Of a DNA stretch of 64,000 bases, positions 35,944-45,071 are shown piece after piece (within the stretch, counting starts at the first letter, position 1; each line of letters opens with the position of its first letter). Source of the stretch: SHZI01 sp963802215 (lineage in GTDB: Bacteria; Pseudomonadota; Gammaproteobacteria; Steroidobacterales; GCA-2729495); NCBI GenBank assembly GCA_963802215.1, contig CAWDHQ010000001.1:1798001-1862000 (forward strand), given 5' to 3'. The notes under the pieces were generated by a model. That model did not search any database. It worked only from the letters and a program-made list of their open reading frames with translations, and was not told the origin of the DNA. Position numbers and translations under genes: made by a program.

Positions 35944-37410
35944 ATGAGACACGGACTGAAATTGCTTCCCCTGGCCACCACGCTGGCCACGTTGCTGGCT
36001 TCGGGCCTGGCATCCGGCGACACCCTGCTGCAGATCTACGAGAAGGCAGTGCAGAGCGATCCGCTGGTTCGCGAGGCCGAGGCCAATAAGCTGGCCACCC
36101 AGGAGGGCAAGCCCATTGCCCGGGGCAGCCTGCTGCCCCAGGTCAACGGGCGCTACAACTTCAACAAGACGAGCGCCGACGGCGAGACGGTAACCACCCT
36201 CGGCAATTCGCCTCCGGTGCCGCGCCTGATCGACTCCCGCGATGACGACGCCAAGTTCTGGTCCCTGGAGCTGCGTCAATCCGTATTCCGCTGGGACCAG
36301 TGGGTGAAGCTGTCCCAGGCCGACAAGCAGTCGGCCCAGGCGGACGTGGACTACCAGGCCGCCCAGCAGGACCTGGCCGTGCGGGTTGCCGACGCCTACT
36401 TCAACGTCCTCGCGGCCGAGGACACCCTGGCCTCGGAGCAGGCTGCGAAGGAGGCCATCGGCCGCCAGCTGGAACAGGCCCAGAAGCGCTTCGAGGTGGG
36501 CCTGATTGCCATCACCGACGTGCAGGAGGCCCAGGCGGCCTATGACCAGGCACTGGCCGCCGAGATTCTCGCCAAGCGCGCGTTGGCCAACCAGCAGGAA
36601 GTACTGCGGACGATCATCGACGAGTCGCCCCCGCAGCTCGCCAAGCCTGCGGAAATCCTGCCCCTGCGCAGCCCGGATCCCGCGAATGCCGATGAGTGGG
36701 TGAACCTGGCCATGCAGCAGAACCGCAGCCTGATCTCCAGCCAGATCGGCGCCCAGATAGCCAAGGACGACGTGAGCGTAGCGCGCACCGGCCACTATCC
36801 CACGGTGGACTTCGTCGCCACGCGCAACAACACGGACAACACGGGCTTCTCCCGTTCTCCGTGTATCGATGGCGTCAACTGCGGCACGCTCGATCCGGGG
36901 ACGAAGCTGCGTTTCGACACCGGAACGGATCTCGAAAATGACTCCCTGTCGCTTCAGTTTGCCCTGCCCATATTCGCCGGCGGCAGCACGTCCGCCCGCG
37001 TCCAGCAGGCCGTCTACCAGCACCGGGCAGCCCGGGAGCGCCTTGAACGGACTGCCCGGGAAACCGAACGCCAGACCCGGGACGCCTATCTGGGCGTCAT
37101 CTCCGGGATCTCGCGGGTCCAGGCGCTGAAGCAGGCCTTCGAGTCGGCGAAGACGGCGCTTAAGGCCACGGAGGCAGGCTTCGAGGTGGGCACCCGCACG
37201 ACCGTCGATGTGCTGGATGCCCGGCGCACCCTGTTCACCGCCGAAACCAACTACCTGCGCAGCCGCTACGACTACCTGATCAACGGGCTGCGGCTGCAGC
37301 AGGCGGCGGGAACGCTCACCATCGAGGACATTGCCGCCATCGACGCGATGCTGAGCGGGACGGCCACCGAGGCGGAATTGCCCGGCAAGCCGGTACCGGC
37401 GACCAACTAG
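35944..37410 (+). CDS. tolC: TolC family outer membrane channel protein
   Basis: This 488-residue outer-membrane export channel of tripartite efflux and type I secretion systems begins with a signal peptide (MRHGLKLLPLATTLATLLASGLASG). The repeated TolC coiled-coil halves are visible: AQQDLAVRVADAYFNVLAAED, RFEVGLIAITDVQEAQAAYD in the first and TRDAYLGVISGISRVQALKQ, FEVGTRTTVDVLDARRTLF in the second. The ATG at 35944 follows GGAAGGGATGTC. The protein is complete. Unlike E. coli TolC there is no long C-terminal tail. Confidence 0.93.
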   Translation: MRHGLKLLPLATTLATLLASGLASGDTLLQIYEKAVQSDPLVREAEANKLATQEGKPIARGSLLPQVNGRYNFNKTSADGETVTTLGNSPPVPRLIDSRDDDAKFWSLELRQSVFRWDQWVKLSQADKQSAQADVDYQAAQQDLAVRVADAYFNVLAAEDTLASEQAAKEAIGRQLEQAQKRFEVGLIAITDVQEAQAAYDQALAAEILAKRALANQQEVLRTIIDESPPQLAKPAEILPLRSPDPANADEWVNLAMQQNRSLISSQIGAQIAKDDVSVARTGHYPTVDFVATRNNTDNTGFSRSPCIDGVNCGTLDPGTKLRFDTGTDLENDSLSLQFALPIFAGGSTSARVQQAVYQHRAARERLERTARETERQTRDAYLGVISGISRVQALKQAFESAKTALKATEAGFEVGTRTTVDVLDARRTLFTAETNYLRSRYDYLINGLRLQQAAGTLTIEDIAAIDAMLSGTATEAELPGKPVPATN

Positions 37411-37434
37411 CGCTGCCGGGCGCACGCCCGGAAC

Positions 37435-38703
37435 TTAATCAATCAGCGGGTCGATCAGCGCCAGCAGTCGGTCGAGAGCGCCGCGGTTGGCCAGGATGGC
37501 CTGCCGGCCGGCCTCCCCCCGCTTGCGGCGCTCGGCTTCGTCGCCCAGCAACCAGCTCACTTCGGCGGCCAGCCCGGCCCAGTCCTGCACCACCAGGGCG
37601 GCGCCGCAATCCACGAGCAGCTCGGCGATGTCCGCTGCATTCTCGTTGTGGGGGCCCGTCACCGCCGGTACCGCGAGGGCCATCGGCTCCAGGAGGTTGT
37701 GCCCGCCGATGCGCACGAGGCTGCCGCCCACGAATGCCACGTCGGCCGCCGCGTAGAACGTCGTCAGTTCGCCCATGGTGTCCCCGAGCAATACCCGGGT
37801 CGCCGGCGCAGCGAGCGCCCGGCTGCTCCGGGTCACGTAGGAAATGCCGCGGGAATCGAGCAGGGCCGCAACCTGCGGAAATCGCTCCGGGTGCCGGGGC
37901 ACGAGCACGAGCAACGCCCCGGGGTGGCGCTCGAGGATGCGGGCATGGGCGTCGAGGACGGCCTCTTCCTCCCCATCGTGGGTGCTTGCGGCCACCCACA
38001 CGGGCCGGTGCCGTGCCTGCTCGAGCCGCAGTTCGCGCCCACGACCGGCGATCTCCGGCGGGAGGTCGAAATCAAACTTGATGTTGCCGGTGACGTGGGT
38101 GCGGGACGGATTGGCGCCGAGGGAACGAAAGCGGTCGGCATCAGCCGGCGTCTGTGCCGCGATCAGGATGCCGTGGGACAAGGTGTCGCGGAAGAGCGGA
38201 ATCAGCCGGCGGTAGTGTCGCACCGAACGCAGGGATACCCGGGCGCTGGCCAGCACCAGGGGCACGCGGCGCTGGCCGCACTCATGGTAGAGGTTGGGCC
38301 AGAGTTCCGTTTCCATGATGATTGCCAGCATCGGCCGCGCCCAGTCGAAGAAGCGGCGCACCGCCCCGGACAGGTCGTAGGGCACGTAGCTGTGCACCAC
38401 GGAGTCGCCGAACAGGGCCAGCACCCGCTCGGATCCGGTCGGCGTCATCGTGGTGATGACCAGGGGCACGTCCGGATGGCGCTTCAGCAGCGCGCGCACC
38501 AGGGGCGCGGCCGCCTGCACTTCGCCCACCGACACCGCGTGAACCCAGATGGACGTGCGGGGCAGCCTGGGCATTCGCAGGCCGAAGCGTTCTCCGATTC
38601 TGCGACGGTAGCCAGGAACGCTGATGCCGCGCCAGACGAGATGCAGCAGCAGCAGCGGCACCGCCAGATAGGTGAGGAGGACGTAGACGACCCGCAGGGG
38701 CAC
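37435..38703 (-). CDS. waaA: 3-deoxy-D-manno-octulosonic acid (Kdo) transferase
   Basis: This 422-residue GT30 glycosyltransferase at the inner membrane adds Kdo from CMP-Kdo to lipid A precursor. It starts with a hydrophobic segment (VVYVLLTYLAVPLLLLHLVW), has the catalytic-glutamate region SIWVHAVSVGEVQAAAP, METELWPNL, TGNIKFDF and the nucleotide-binding FVGGSLVRIGGHNLLEPMALAVP. The start is GTG at 38703. It lies 8 bp downstream of hldE, so the two lipopolysaccharide inner-core genes are probably one operon. Confidence 0.93.
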   Translation of the reverse strand: MPLRVVYVLLTYLAVPLLLLHLVWRGISVPGYRRRIGERFGLRMPRLPRTSIWVHAVSVGEVQAAAPLVRALLKRHPDVPLVITTMTPTGSERVLALFGDSVVHSYVPYDLSGAVRRFFDWARPMLAIIMETELWPNLYHECGQRRVPLVLASARVSLRSVRHYRRLIPLFRDTLSHGILIAAQTPADADRFRSLGANPSRTHVTGNIKFDFDLPPEIAGRGRELRLEQARHRPVWVAASTHDGEEEAVLDAHARILERHPGALLVLVPRHPERFPQVAALLDSRGISYVTRSSRALAAPATRVLLGDTMGELTTFYAAADVAFVGGSLVRIGGHNLLEPMALAVPAVTGPHNENAADIAELLVDCGAALVVQDWAGLAAEVSWLLGDEAERRKRGEAGRQAILANRGALDRLLALIDPLID

Positions 38704-38711
38704 GGGCCGGG

Positions 38712-40145
38712 TTACTTCGGTGCGAGCCGCTGGACGGCCTCGACGACGGCCGACGTGGAGCGGCCCTCCCGGAAGCTCAACACTTCGACTGTGCCGCCGT
38801 TCTCGAGGACCTGACGGGCCCCGGCGATGTTCTGGGGTCGGTAATCCCCGCCCTTTACCAGCACGTCGGGCAGGATCTCCCCGATGAGCGCCTCGGGCGT
38901 GTCCTCGCTGAAGGGCACGACCCAGTCCACGGCGGCAAGTCCCGCGAGCACGGCCATCCGGTCGGCCAGGGGATTGATGGGCCGGCCGGGACCCTTCAGC
39001 CGGGTGACGGAGGCGTCATCGTTCACCGCCACGAGCAACCGGTCACCACGCTGCTTGGCTTCCTCCAGGTAAGCCACGTGCCCGGCGTGAAGGATGTCAA
39101 AGCAGCCGTTGGTCATCACCAGCCGCTCGCCGCGACTCCGGGACTCGGCGGCTATCTGGCGGGCTTCGGAACGCTGCAGCAGCCCCCGCCCGCCCTGGCC
39201 ATGCTCGTGGAGGGCCAACCTCAGTTCCGAGGGCGTCACGCTGGCCACGCCGATCTTGCCGACCACGAGCCCGGCTGCCAGATTGGCGAGCCCTGCGGCA
39301 TCCTGGAAGGTCATGCCCGCGCCGAGACCAGCCGCCAGCGTCGCGATGACGGTATCGCCGGCGCCGGTAACGTCGAATACCTGCCGCGCGCGGGCCGGCA
39401 GGAAGACCGGGTCGCCCTCGGCCGTGATGACTGCCATTCCCCGCTCGCCGAGGGTCACCACGAGCGCCTGCAGGTCGAGCGCCTCGCGCAGTGCCTCGCC
39501 CTGCCCCGCGATCTCCGACTGGGTGCGGCATGAACCGGCCACGGCCTCGAACTCCGCCAGGTTTGGGGTCAGTACCGTGGCACCCCGGTACCTGGCGAAA
39601 TCTGTGCCCTTCGGATCCACCAGCACGGGAACGCCGCGGCGGCGGCAGGTGCCGATGAGCGACTCGACCTGTCCCAGCGTGCCCTTGGCGTAGTCCGACA
39701 GGATGCAGACGGACACCGGGGGCAGCAGGCGTTCGAGAGCGCCTGTCATGGGCTGCGCGTCGTCGGCGGAGAAGGGCTCTTCCGTGTCGAGCCGGATGAG
39801 CTGCTGGTTGCGGCTCAGGACCCGAAGCTTGGTGATCGTCGGCCGGTCTGCGGACTCGACGAAGTCCACCGTAATGCCGTGCCCGCGCAGCAGTTCAGCC
39901 AGGGTTGCCGCGTTGCCGTCCCGGCCCACGATGCCGGTGAGCGACGTCCGCGCACCCAGGCTTGCCAGGTTGATTGCCACGTTGGCCGCCCCGCCGGCCC
40001 GGGCCTCCGAGCCGGTGACGCGGACGACGGGCACGGGAGCCTCGGGGGAAATGCGTGAGGTGGGGCCGAACCAGTACTCGTCCAGCATCACGTCGCCGGC
40101 GACGAGCACCCCGACCCGGCTGAAATCGGGGACGGACTGGGTCAA
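38712..40145 (-). CDS. hldE: Bifunctional D-glycero-beta-D-manno-heptose kinase/adenylyltransferase
   Basis: This 477-residue enzyme carries out two steps of ADP-heptose synthesis for the lipopolysaccharide core. N-terminal PfkB-type kinase: VLVAGDVMLDEYWFGPTSRISPEAPVPVV, and the anion hole FDVTGAGDTVIATLAAG. C-terminal adenylyltransferase: VMTNGCFDILHAGHVAYLEEA and PDVLVKGGDYRP. The start is TTG at 40145, which gives an N-terminus matching E. coli HldE; upstream in frame there is only low-complexity PAAANP-type sequence encoded by tandem repeats, without another start codon. Confidence 0.93.
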   Translation of the reverse strand: MTQSVPDFSRVGVLVAGDVMLDEYWFGPTSRISPEAPVPVVRVTGSEARAGGAANVAINLASLGARTSLTGIVGRDGNAATLAELLRGHGITVDFVESADRPTITKLRVLSRNQQLIRLDTEEPFSADDAQPMTGALERLLPPVSVCILSDYAKGTLGQVESLIGTCRRRGVPVLVDPKGTDFARYRGATVLTPNLAEFEAVAGSCRTQSEIAGQGEALREALDLQALVVTLGERGMAVITAEGDPVFLPARARQVFDVTGAGDTVIATLAAGLGAGMTFQDAAGLANLAAGLVVGKIGVASVTPSELRLALHEHGQGGRGLLQRSEARQIAAESRSRGERLVMTNGCFDILHAGHVAYLEEAKQRGDRLLVAVNDDASVTRLKGPGRPINPLADRMAVLAGLAAVDWVVPFSEDTPEALIGEILPDVLVKGGDYRPQNIAGARQVLENGGTVEVLSFREGRSTSAVVEAVQRLAPK

Positions 40146-40150
40146 GTCAG

Positions 40151-40240
40151 TGTGCCTGGCCGCACCTGGGTTGGCTGCACCTGGGTTGGCTGCAGCTGGG
40201 TTGGCTGCAGCTGGGCTGGCTGCACCCGGCCTATCCGCAC
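40151..40240. repeat. 15-bp direct tandem repeat between hldE and nrdJb
   Basis: Four units of the 15-mer CTGGGTTGGCTGCAC (last base C or G) lie at 40166-40225, with degenerate units on both sides (40151-40165 and 40226-40240). The unit length is a multiple of three, so the hldE frame stays open through it. It is the longest direct tandem repeat I noticed outside coding sequence. It may vary in copy number between strains. Confidence 0.85.
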
Positions 40241-40968
40241 TTGGAATCTCCGCAGGAGAGACAGGTCATGCAGCCGTCCATGTAGACCACCGCGGCGGCG
40301 CTGCACACGCCGCAGATCTGGGCGCCCACCGGATACTCGCTCCGCGCAAAGGCGTCCTGCTGGCGCTGCTGGTCCTCGAACTCACGGCGCTTCTGCTCGA
40401 CGAGCTTGCGCTTGTGCTCGTCCAGGTTGTCCGGGGGCAGGAGGCCGATGAAGCGCAGGTGCTTTTCAACGATGTGGCCAAGCTCGGCGATGATGGAGGG
40501 CATGAACTTGCCGCCCGGCTGCCAGTAGCCGCCGCGGGGATCGAAGACCGCCTTGAGCTCGTCGACCATGAAGGCCACGTCGCCGCCCTTGCGGAACACG
40601 GCGGACATCAGGCGCGTGAGGGCCACGATCCACTGGTAATGGTCCAGGTTCTTCGAGTTGATGAAGATCTCGAAGGGCCGGCGCTGCTCGTGCTCGGTGC
40701 CCGGGTTGAGGATGACGTCGTTGATCGTGACGTACATCGCGTGGTCGGAAACCGGCGTCTTCACCTTGTAGGTCGACCCCTGGAGCATTTCCGGGCGCTC
40801 GAGCTTCTCGTGCATCCGGACCACGTTGCCCTCGACCGCGAGGCGTTTCCCCCCGGCGGCATCCCCTTTTTGCCCGCCCTTCTGGCCGCCCTTCTGGGCG
40901 GCGGACTTGTCGTCGGCGGACTCGACGCGGTAGCCGACGATCTTCCTGTCGATCTTGATCTTTGCCAT
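40231..40968 (-). CDS. nrdJb: Class II ribonucleotide reductase, small C-terminal subunit (TSCPD protein) NrdJb
   Basis: This 245-residue partner of NrdJa corresponds to the C-terminal part of vitamin B12-dependent ribonucleotide reductase, which Pseudomonas also encodes as a separate gene. It contains the TSCPD-type region (PFEIFINSKNLDHYQWIVALTRLMSAVFRKGG) and ends with redox cysteines: ICGVCS...CMTCLSCGDSKCG. A short lysine/glycine-rich GGQK repeat lies near the N-terminus. The ATG at 40968 is 31 bp after nrdJa. The stop lies at the edge of the tandem repeat. Confidence 0.88.
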   Translation of the reverse strand: MAKIKIDRKIVGYRVESADDKSAAQKGGQKGGQKGDAAGGKRLAVEGNVVRMHEKLERPEMLQGSTYKVKTPVSDHAMYVTINDVILNPGTEHEQRRPFEIFINSKNLDHYQWIVALTRLMSAVFRKGGDVAFMVDELKAVFDPRGGYWQPGGKFMPSIIAELGHIVEKHLRFIGLLPPDNLDEHKRKLVEQKRREFEDQQRQQDAFARSEYPVGAQICGVCSAAAVVYMDGCMTCLSCGDSKCG

Positions 40969-40999
40969 GGCGCTATTTCCTGTAAGCAGGTGCCTGCAC

Positions 41000-43147
41000 T
41001 CAGAACTTGCCGTAATAACCTTCCTTGAGCGCGTCGAAGAGATTGGCGGCGGTGTGCATCTCGCCGTCGTACTCGACCTCCTCGTCGCCACGAACCGTCA
41101 CCTCGGTGCCGTCATCGAGCACGAAGGTGTACTTCGTATTCTGCAGATCCTTCTCCTTAACCAGCACGCCCTGGAACGCCTCCGGATTGAAGCGGAAGGT
41201 GGTGCAGCCCTTCAGCCCCATGTCGTAGGCGTACATGTAGATGTCCTTGAACTCCTCGTAGTTGAAGTCGGTCGGGACGTTGGCTGTCTTGGAAATCGAG
41301 GAATCCACCCAGCGCTGGGCGGCAGCCTGGATGTCCACATGCTCACGGGGCCTGATGTCGTCGGCGGTCACGAAGTATTCGGGCAGCTGTTCGTCGGCCT
41401 TGACGCTGCCGGGCACCGCCGACGGATTCACCAGCTGGCGATACGCCAGCAGCTCGAACGAGAGCACCTCCACCTTTTCCTTGGACTTCTTGCCTTCCCG
41501 GATCACGTTGCGGAAGTACTGGTGGGCGAAGCTGGGCTCGATCCCGTTGCTGGCGTTGTTGGCCAGGGACAGGGAGATGGTGCCGGTCGGCGCGATGGAG
41601 CTGTGATGGGTGAAGCGGGCGCCGACGCGCTCCAGGTCCTTGACCAGCTCGGGCGCCACCTCGGCCACCCGCTGCATGTAGCGGCTGTACCGGGCGTGCA
41701 GGACCCGGCCGGGGATGCGGTCGCCGGCCTTCCAGCCGTCCCGGGCCATCTCGGGGCGCCTGCGCAGCATCTCGCCGGTGACGGTGAACTCCTCGAGGAG
41801 GATCGGGGCGGGGCCCTTCTCGCGGGCCAGGTCCAGCGCCGTCTCCCAGCCGGCCAGCGCCATCTCGCGGGAGACATCCTCCGTGAACTTCACGGACTCC
41901 TTCGACCCGTAGCGCATCCGGAGCATGGTGAGCGTCGAGCCCAGCCCGAGGAAGCCCATGCCGTGGCGGCGCTTGCGCAGGATCTCGTCCCGCTGCCGCT
42001 GCAGGGGAAGGCCATTGACCTCGACCACGTTGTCCAGCATCCGGGTGAAGACCTTGACGACCCGGTGGAACTCGTCCCAGTCGAAGCGTACGGAGTCCCC
42101 GAAGGGCTCCAGCACGAACTTGGTCAGGTTGATCGAACCGAGGAGGCAGGAACCGTAGGGCGGCAGCGGCTGCTCACCGCAGGGGTTGGTGGCCCGGATG
42201 GTCTCATCGAACCAGTTGTTGTTCATCTCGTTGACCCGGTCGACGAGCACGAATCCGGGCTCGGCGAAGTCGTAGGTCGACGCCATGATCATGTCCCACA
42301 GGCGGCGGGCCGGCAGCTTCTTGTAGATGCGGCAGGCCACCTGGCCCTTGTCGTTGGTGACGTAACCGTTGGCCGTCGGCCACTCGCGCCAGAGGACCTT
42401 GTCGCGATCGTCCAGGTCCAGCCCCAGCTGCTCGACCTCCCGGGCATCCAGGGGGAAGGCCAGCGACCAGTCCCGGTTGTGCTTGACGGCCTGCATGAAC
42501 TCGTCCGTGACGAGCAGGGAGAGGTTGAACTGGCGTAGCCGGCCGTCCTCCCGCTTGGCGCGGATGAAGTCGAGCACGTCCGGGTGGCCCACGTCGAAGG
42601 TGCCCATCTGGGCGCCACGCCGGCCACCGGCGGACGACACGGTGAAGCACATCTTGTCGTAGATATCCATGAACGACATGGGGCCGGACGTGTGCGCGCC
42701 GGCGCCGGACACGTAGGCGCCCTTGGGCCGGAGCGTCGAGAATTCGTAACCGATACCGCAGCCGGCCTTCAGGGTGAGGCCGGCCTCGTGGACCTTGGTG
42801 AGGATGTCCTGCATGGAGTCACCGATGGTGCCGGACACCGTGCAGTTGATCGTTGACGTGGCGGGCTTGTGCTCCCGGGCGCCGGCATTGGAGATGATCC
42901 GGCCCGCCGGAATCGCCCCCCGCCGGAGGGCCCACAGGAACTGCTCGAACCACCGCTCCCGGTCACCCTCGGCCTCCACGTCCGCAAGGGCCCGCGCGAC
43001 ACGCTGATAGGTGTCGTCCATGGTCTCGTCGACCACGTCCCCCGACTTCGACTTCAACCGGTACTTCTTGTCCCAGATGTCGATCGAGGCTTCCTGGAAG
43101 CCGATGGTCACTGCCCTGCTGTTTTCCAACTGTACTGCTGATTTCAT
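41000..43147 (-). CDS. nrdJa: Class II (adenosylcobalamin-dependent) ribonucleotide reductase catalytic subunit NrdJa
   Basis: This 715-residue enzyme reduces ribonucleotides to deoxyribonucleotides with a B12-generated radical and works with or without oxygen. Landmarks: NCTVSGTIGDSM and LKAGCGIGYEFSTLRPKGA at the active site, the N-x-C-x-E motif ATNPCGEQPLPPYGSC with the radical cysteine, and the C-terminal GCTTFRFN. It begins at the ATG at 43147; an in-frame start 54 bp upstream is possible. NrdJb follows on the same strand, so the split enzyme is encoded by an nrdJa-nrdJb operon. Confidence 0.92.
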   Translation of the reverse strand: MKSAVQLENSRAVTIGFQEASIDIWDKKYRLKSKSGDVVDETMDDTYQRVARALADVEAEGDRERWFEQFLWALRRGAIPAGRIISNAGAREHKPATSTINCTVSGTIGDSMQDILTKVHEAGLTLKAGCGIGYEFSTLRPKGAYVSGAGAHTSGPMSFMDIYDKMCFTVSSAGGRRGAQMGTFDVGHPDVLDFIRAKREDGRLRQFNLSLLVTDEFMQAVKHNRDWSLAFPLDAREVEQLGLDLDDRDKVLWREWPTANGYVTNDKGQVACRIYKKLPARRLWDMIMASTYDFAEPGFVLVDRVNEMNNNWFDETIRATNPCGEQPLPPYGSCLLGSINLTKFVLEPFGDSVRFDWDEFHRVVKVFTRMLDNVVEVNGLPLQRQRDEILRKRRHGMGFLGLGSTLTMLRMRYGSKESVKFTEDVSREMALAGWETALDLAREKGPAPILLEEFTVTGEMLRRRPEMARDGWKAGDRIPGRVLHARYSRYMQRVAEVAPELVKDLERVGARFTHHSSIAPTGTISLSLANNASNGIEPSFAHQYFRNVIREGKKSKEKVEVLSFELLAYRQLVNPSAVPGSVKADEQLPEYFVTADDIRPREHVDIQAAAQRWVDSSISKTANVPTDFNYEEFKDIYMYAYDMGLKGCTTFRFNPEAFQGVLVKEKDLQNTKYTFVLDDGTEVTVRGDEEVEYDGEMHTAANLFDALKEGYYGKF

Positions 43148-43635
43148 GATGGACCCTGCCCCCTGCGCCAGTCCCTTGATTCCGGTAATCGGCCCCGCCA
43201 TCCACCCCGTCCCCGGCCCGGTCTTCGCCCCTGGTTCCCGCCGCTTCCGGGAATGACCCGGTTGGGCAACGGCAGTCGCAGGGGGTGTGGGCCCGAAGTT
43301 TTGACGAAAACGCCAGCACAAGATGTTGTGCCGGCGTGAGCCGTACATTAGGCATCGTGCCGGGACGTGTCAAGAATTTTCTGGTCCCGGATGGAAGGAA
43401 ATTTTATCATATAAATCATTTAGTTGCTTAAATCTTGACCAGTCGCTTCAAGCTAGCTTTTGGAGCCCGCCGCAAGCCCCCGCCGGGCCGGCCACAACAC
43501 AAGATGTTGGGTCTGGCCATCCCCAACCCCTGCACGGGTTTTCCACAGGTTTTGCCCGTCGCCGCGGCGCCGTCCGCCCCGGGGAAACCCGCTATGATTC
43601 CGCGTTCCCAGTCCCTCTCCGGAAGGTTTTCGCGC
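43148..43635. promoter_or_regulatory. nrdJ/degP divergent regulatory region with two NrdR-like boxes
   Basis: The region is about 490 bp long and has no credible gene. The palindromic GCACAAGATGTTGTGC (43316-43331) and the related ACACAAGATGTTGGGT (43497-43512) share the core CACAAGATGTTG and resemble NrdR boxes, which repress ribonucleotide reductase genes. They are 181 bp apart, unlike the usual 21-32 bp spacing. An AT-rich block (43400-43422) between them may hold the nrdJa promoter. Toward degP, TATGAT at 43593-43598 could be a -10. Confidence 0.5.
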
Positions 43636-45036
43636 ATGACAGGAGTCACCGCACGGGCGGCAGCTGGCCTGGTTCTGGCCGCTGCCATCGCCTCCACCAC
43701 CCCGAGCACCCCGGCAACCGCCCAGGTCCCGGCACGGATCGGGGGCCAGGACTTCCCGTCCCTCGCACCCCTCGTCAAGCAGGTGGAACCCGCCGTCGTG
43801 AGCATTGCCACGAAGGGCACGGTGAGCGCCCCCTCCAACCCGCTCATGGAAGACCCGTTCTTCCGCCGGTTCTTCGGTTTTCCTGACCAGCAACAGCAGC
43901 AGCGCCGGCGCCAGGTACAGAGCGCGGGCTCCGGCGTCATCGTGGACTCGGCCAAGGGCTACATCCTCACCAACCACCATGTGGTCGAGAACGCGGAGGA
44001 GATCGAGGTATTCCTGACCGACAACCGCAGCCTCAAGGCCAAGGTCGTCGGCTCCGACCCCGGCACCGACATCGCGGTGCTGCAGGTCATCGAGAACAGC
44101 AAGAACCTCGTGCAGATGAAGCTCGGCAATTCCGACCAGGTCCAGGTCGGTGATTTCGTCCTGGCAATCGGCAATCCCTTCGGGCTCCAGCACACGGTCA
44201 CGTCGGGGATCGTCAGCGCCCTGGGCCGTAGCGGCATCAACCCGGACGGCTACGAGGACTTCATCCAGACGGACGCCTCGATCAACCCCGGCAATTCCGG
44301 CGGGGCCCTCGTCAACCTCAAGGGGGAACTGGTCGGCATCAACTCGGCAATCTTCAGCAACAGTGGCGGCAACATCGGCATCGGCTTCGCGATCCCCGTG
44401 AACATCGCAAAATCGATCATGAACCAGATCCTGCAGTTCGGCGAAGTGAAGCGCGGACTGCTGGGCGTGAGCATTTCCGACTTCAATGCGGACAGCGCCA
44501 AGGCCTACGGCGTGGAAGGCACCGCCGAGGGCGCGCTGGTTCAGGAAGTGGTCGACGGCTCCGCCGCGGAGAAGGCCGGCATCGAGGTGGGTGACGTCAT
44601 CGTCACGGTGGACGGGCAGCGGATAAAGACCGCGTCCGATCTGCGCAATACGGTCGGCCTGAAGCGCAGTGGAGACAGCGTGCGCGTGGAAGTCGTGCGC
44701 GACGGCAAGCGGCGCCAGTTCACCGCGATGCTCAGCGAGGTCAGCAGCACCGCACAGATCGGTGGTGAGGACATCCATCCCGGCCTGGCTGGAGCGGAAC
44801 TGGCCAACCACGAGGGCACCGCGGACCAGTTCGCGGGCCCCGGCGTCCGCGTCGAATCCGTCGAGCCTGAAAGTCCGGCGGCGCTGGCCGGGATACTGGC
44901 GAACGACATCATCGTGTCTGTGAACCGCATTCGCGTGCGGAACGTGCGGGAACTGCAACAGGCAGCGGGCCAGCAGAACCTCCTCATTCTCAGCGTCCGG
45001 CGCGGCAACCGGAACCTCCTGCTGCAGATCCGCTGA
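43636..45036 (+). CDS. Periplasmic trypsin-like serine endoprotease, DegP/DegQ (HtrA) family
   Basis: This 466-residue protein has a Sec signal (RAAAGLVLAAAIASTTPSTPA), a protease domain with His in TNHHVVENAE, Asp in SDPGTDIAVLQV and Ser in INPGNSGGALVNL, and two C-terminal PDZ domains (RGLLGVSISDF...; EDIHPGLAGAELANH... to the end). It degrades or chaperones misfolded periplasmic proteins. I chose the ATG at 43636, which gives a compact signal; ATG at 43594 would add 14 residues and would overlap the putative -10. Confidence 0.92.
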   Translation: MTGVTARAAAGLVLAAAIASTTPSTPATAQVPARIGGQDFPSLAPLVKQVEPAVVSIATKGTVSAPSNPLMEDPFFRRFFGFPDQQQQQRRRQVQSAGSGVIVDSAKGYILTNHHVVENAEEIEVFLTDNRSLKAKVVGSDPGTDIAVLQVIENSKNLVQMKLGNSDQVQVGDFVLAIGNPFGLQHTVTSGIVSALGRSGINPDGYEDFIQTDASINPGNSGGALVNLKGELVGINSAIFSNSGGNIGIGFAIPVNIAKSIMNQILQFGEVKRGLLGVSISDFNADSAKAYGVEGTAEGALVQEVVDGSAAEKAGIEVGDVIVTVDGQRIKTASDLRNTVGLKRSGDSVRVEVVRDGKRRQFTAMLSEVSSTAQIGGEDIHPGLAGAELANHEGTADQFAGPGVRVESVEPESPAALAGILANDIIVSVNRIRVRNVRELQQAAGQQNLLILSVRRGNRNLLLQIR

Positions 45037-45071
45037 GGGACGCACGGCGCCGGGCAAAGGTAAGCTTCTCC

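Noticed and set aside
43148..43330. Adenosylcobalamin riboswitch before nrdJa
   Set aside because: No B12 box was found on the relevant strand.
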